A stretch of DNA of 64,000 bases from Gemella massiliensis (GTDB lineage Bacteria; Bacillota; Bacilli; Staphylococcales; Gemellaceae). Shown here one piece after another: positions 63,216-64,000 of this stretch. The notes under the pieces are model-generated. The model searched no databases. It was given only the letters and a program-made list of their open reading frames with translations, and was not told the DNA's origin. Each line of letters opens with the position of its first letter. Position 1 is the first letter of the stretch. Position numbers and translations under genes: made by a program. The stretch is taken from positions 533,344 through 597,343 of the forward strand of contig NZ_LT635546.1 in assembly GCF_900120125.1 (NCBI RefSeq), written 5' to 3'.

Positions 63216-63719
63216 TTACCCTTTAAAATAAACGTTTACTCGTTTGAACTCTTCTTCCCAATTATTCCAATCAAGTTTTACTTTTGAATTTTCTCCTAGA
63301 ATATCACTAACAACATTTTCTATAGTAATACCCTCAAGAGCTTCTTTTATTGATTTGTTTATCGCATCTACTTTTTTCAAATATTCTTCATAGCGTTTTT
63401 CTAAACCTAAAGCACCTTCGAATATTTTAGAAACATAATCTGTTTTTAAAACAAAAATTTCTACATCACCATTCAGGGCGACATAAATATCATATAAAGA
63501 AATTCTTTTCCCGCTGCGATATTTATAACCCCCACCTACTCCTGTATTCGCTTTTACCAATCCATGTAGAACTAATCTTCTCATAATTTTTTTCAAATAT
63601 GTTGGTGATATATTAAGTCTATGACTTATTTCCCTTGAATTAAGAAAAACATGCTTGTCTTGGGTATATAACATAACCATTATACAAATGGCTTGCTCTG
63701 TACTCTTTGTCAAATGCAT
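63216..63719 (-). CDS. Rrf2-family transcriptional regulator
   Basis: 167 residues. The Rrf2 winged helix at 1-85 (STEQAICIMVMLYTQD, SREISHRLNISPTYLKKIMR, GLVKANTGVGGGYKYR) is followed by a longer C-terminal half. It lacks the three-Cys Fe-S cluster of IscR/NsrR, so it would sense protein-protein or small-molecule signals, as the cysteine-metabolism repressor CymR does. Its position convergent to a cystine transporter makes CymR-like function plausible, though not shown; at 167 residues it is longer than CymR (about 138). Confidence 0.82.
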   Translation of the reverse strand: MHLTKSTEQAICIMVMLYTQDKHVFLNSREISHRLNISPTYLKKIMRRLVLHGLVKANTGVGGGYKYRSGKRISLYDIYVALNGDVEIFVLKTDYVSKIFEGALGLEKRYEEYLKKVDAINKSIKEALEGITIENVVSDILGENSKVKLDWNNWEEEFKRVNVYFKG

Positions 63720-63768
63720 AAAACTTTACCTTTTTCCCTTCATAAAAATTTATATTTAATCTACTACA

Positions 63769-63797
63769 ATTCTATTCTATATTATCCAAAATGTCAA
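63769..63797 (-). promoter_or_regulatory. Promoter of the Rrf2 gene
   Basis: TTGACA (63792-63797), 17-bp spacer, TAGAAT (63769-63774). The consensus -35 lies 3 bp after the stop codon of the upstream gene. Confidence 0.75.
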
Positions 63798-63800
63798 ATA

Positions 63801-64000
63801 TTATCTAATTTTTTCTCCCCAATATTGATAATAAGTGCACTCTATCGATCCATTAAATAACTTTCTTCGTTTTGTAGCTTTCTTACCATATAAATACTCA
63901 AACTTTTTATTGGATGTAAGCAGATATAACGACCAATAACGTCTATCCTTTAATGCTTCTCCTAAATATTTATACATTGCTTCTACTTCTTTTTTTTCAC
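63801..64000 (-). CDS. RlmL/YpsC-type RNA methyltransferase, C-terminal fragment
   Basis: The last 65 codons (63801-63998) are inside the window and read EKKEVEAMYKYLGEALKD near the edge, then WSLYLLTSNKKFEYLYGKKA and RKLFNGSIECTYYQYWG. This ending (THxxFE-like, FGRKAxKRRKLYNG) is typical of the THUMP-domain 23S rRNA guanine-N2 methyltransferases RlmL/YpsC. The catalytic and THUMP domains are outside the window. TAA at 63801. Confidence 0.78.
   Translation of the reverse strand, partial: EKKEVEAMYKYLGEALKDRRYWSLYLLTSNKKFEYLYGKKATKRRKLFNGSIECTYYQYWGEKIR

Overview
The window is AT-rich chromosomal DNA of a low-GC Gram-positive bacterium (Firmicutes, class Bacilli). Gene content and order (infB-ylxQ-ylxR-nusA-rimP, secE-nusG, ireB-ruvX-DUF1292-mltG, folE-mtrB, sepF-yggT-ylmH, rsmG-mnmG), GpsB, MntR and a FemX-type cell-wall enzyme fit Bacilli close to Staphylococcaceae/Gemellaceae. 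A Gemella-like organism is my best guess; it is an inference from style, not a database match. Most genes lie on the minus strand and there is no rRNA, tRNA, CRISPR array or prophage.

Layout. 1-4300: translation/transcription operon rimP-nusA-ylxR-ylxQ-infB-rbfA (minus; rbfA cut by the window edge). 4301-5089: a 0.6 kb non-coding repeat element. 5090-7111: glyoxalase-like protein, DegV, nusG, secE. 7343-10824: heterodimeric ABC exporter. 11272-16593: nucleoside deoxyribosyltransferase, then priA, coaBC, gpsB, rsmE. 16675-18247: autoregulated but frameshifted TetR gene plus an alpha/beta hydrolase. 18446-24087: mltG, DUF1292, ruvX, ireB, a second degV, folA, thyA, mntR and a Nif3-like gene. 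24319-27758: alr, a SteT-like permease and a VanZ-family protein. 27809-29656: MerR-controlled cupin/SDR operon. 29708-31295: an ISL3-type insertion sequence with target duplication and a broken transposase. 31353-36154: M42 peptidase, topB, a TRAP-like gene (mtrB) behind folE, and hup. 36355-39736: gpsA and a zinc/cadmium efflux pair. 39799-40866: three uncharacterised small/secreted proteins. 41030-47329: der, rpsA, trmD, rimM, and a PhnC/PhnE-type transporter with a double permease. 47559-52346: ylmH, yggT, sepF, AI-2E-family permease, DUF1146, corA, SpoU methyltransferase. 52466-54896: rhodanese, a second copy of the large repeat, rqcH. 55227-59365: a DedA-cysteine hydrolase fusion, rsmG, mnmG. 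59663-61355: flavodoxin and a FemX-like transferase. 61586-64000: cystine transporter with a cysteine-containing leader ORF, an Rrf2 regulator and the 3' end of an RlmL-like methyltransferase.

Most genes are housekeeping: ribosome assembly and translation, cell division and wall synthesis (GpsB, SepF, MltG, FemX, Alr), folate/thymidylate synthesis, and metal homeostasis (MntR, CorA, zinc ATPase). The parts most worth attention are a TRAP homologue whose tryptophan-binding loop looks shortened while its RNA-binding lysines remain; a membrane DedA protein fused to a nicotinamidase-like hydrolase; a short Cys-codon leader peptide before the cystine transporter; two families of dispersed structured intergenic repeats; and an insertion sequence inactivated by a 25-bp tandem duplication.
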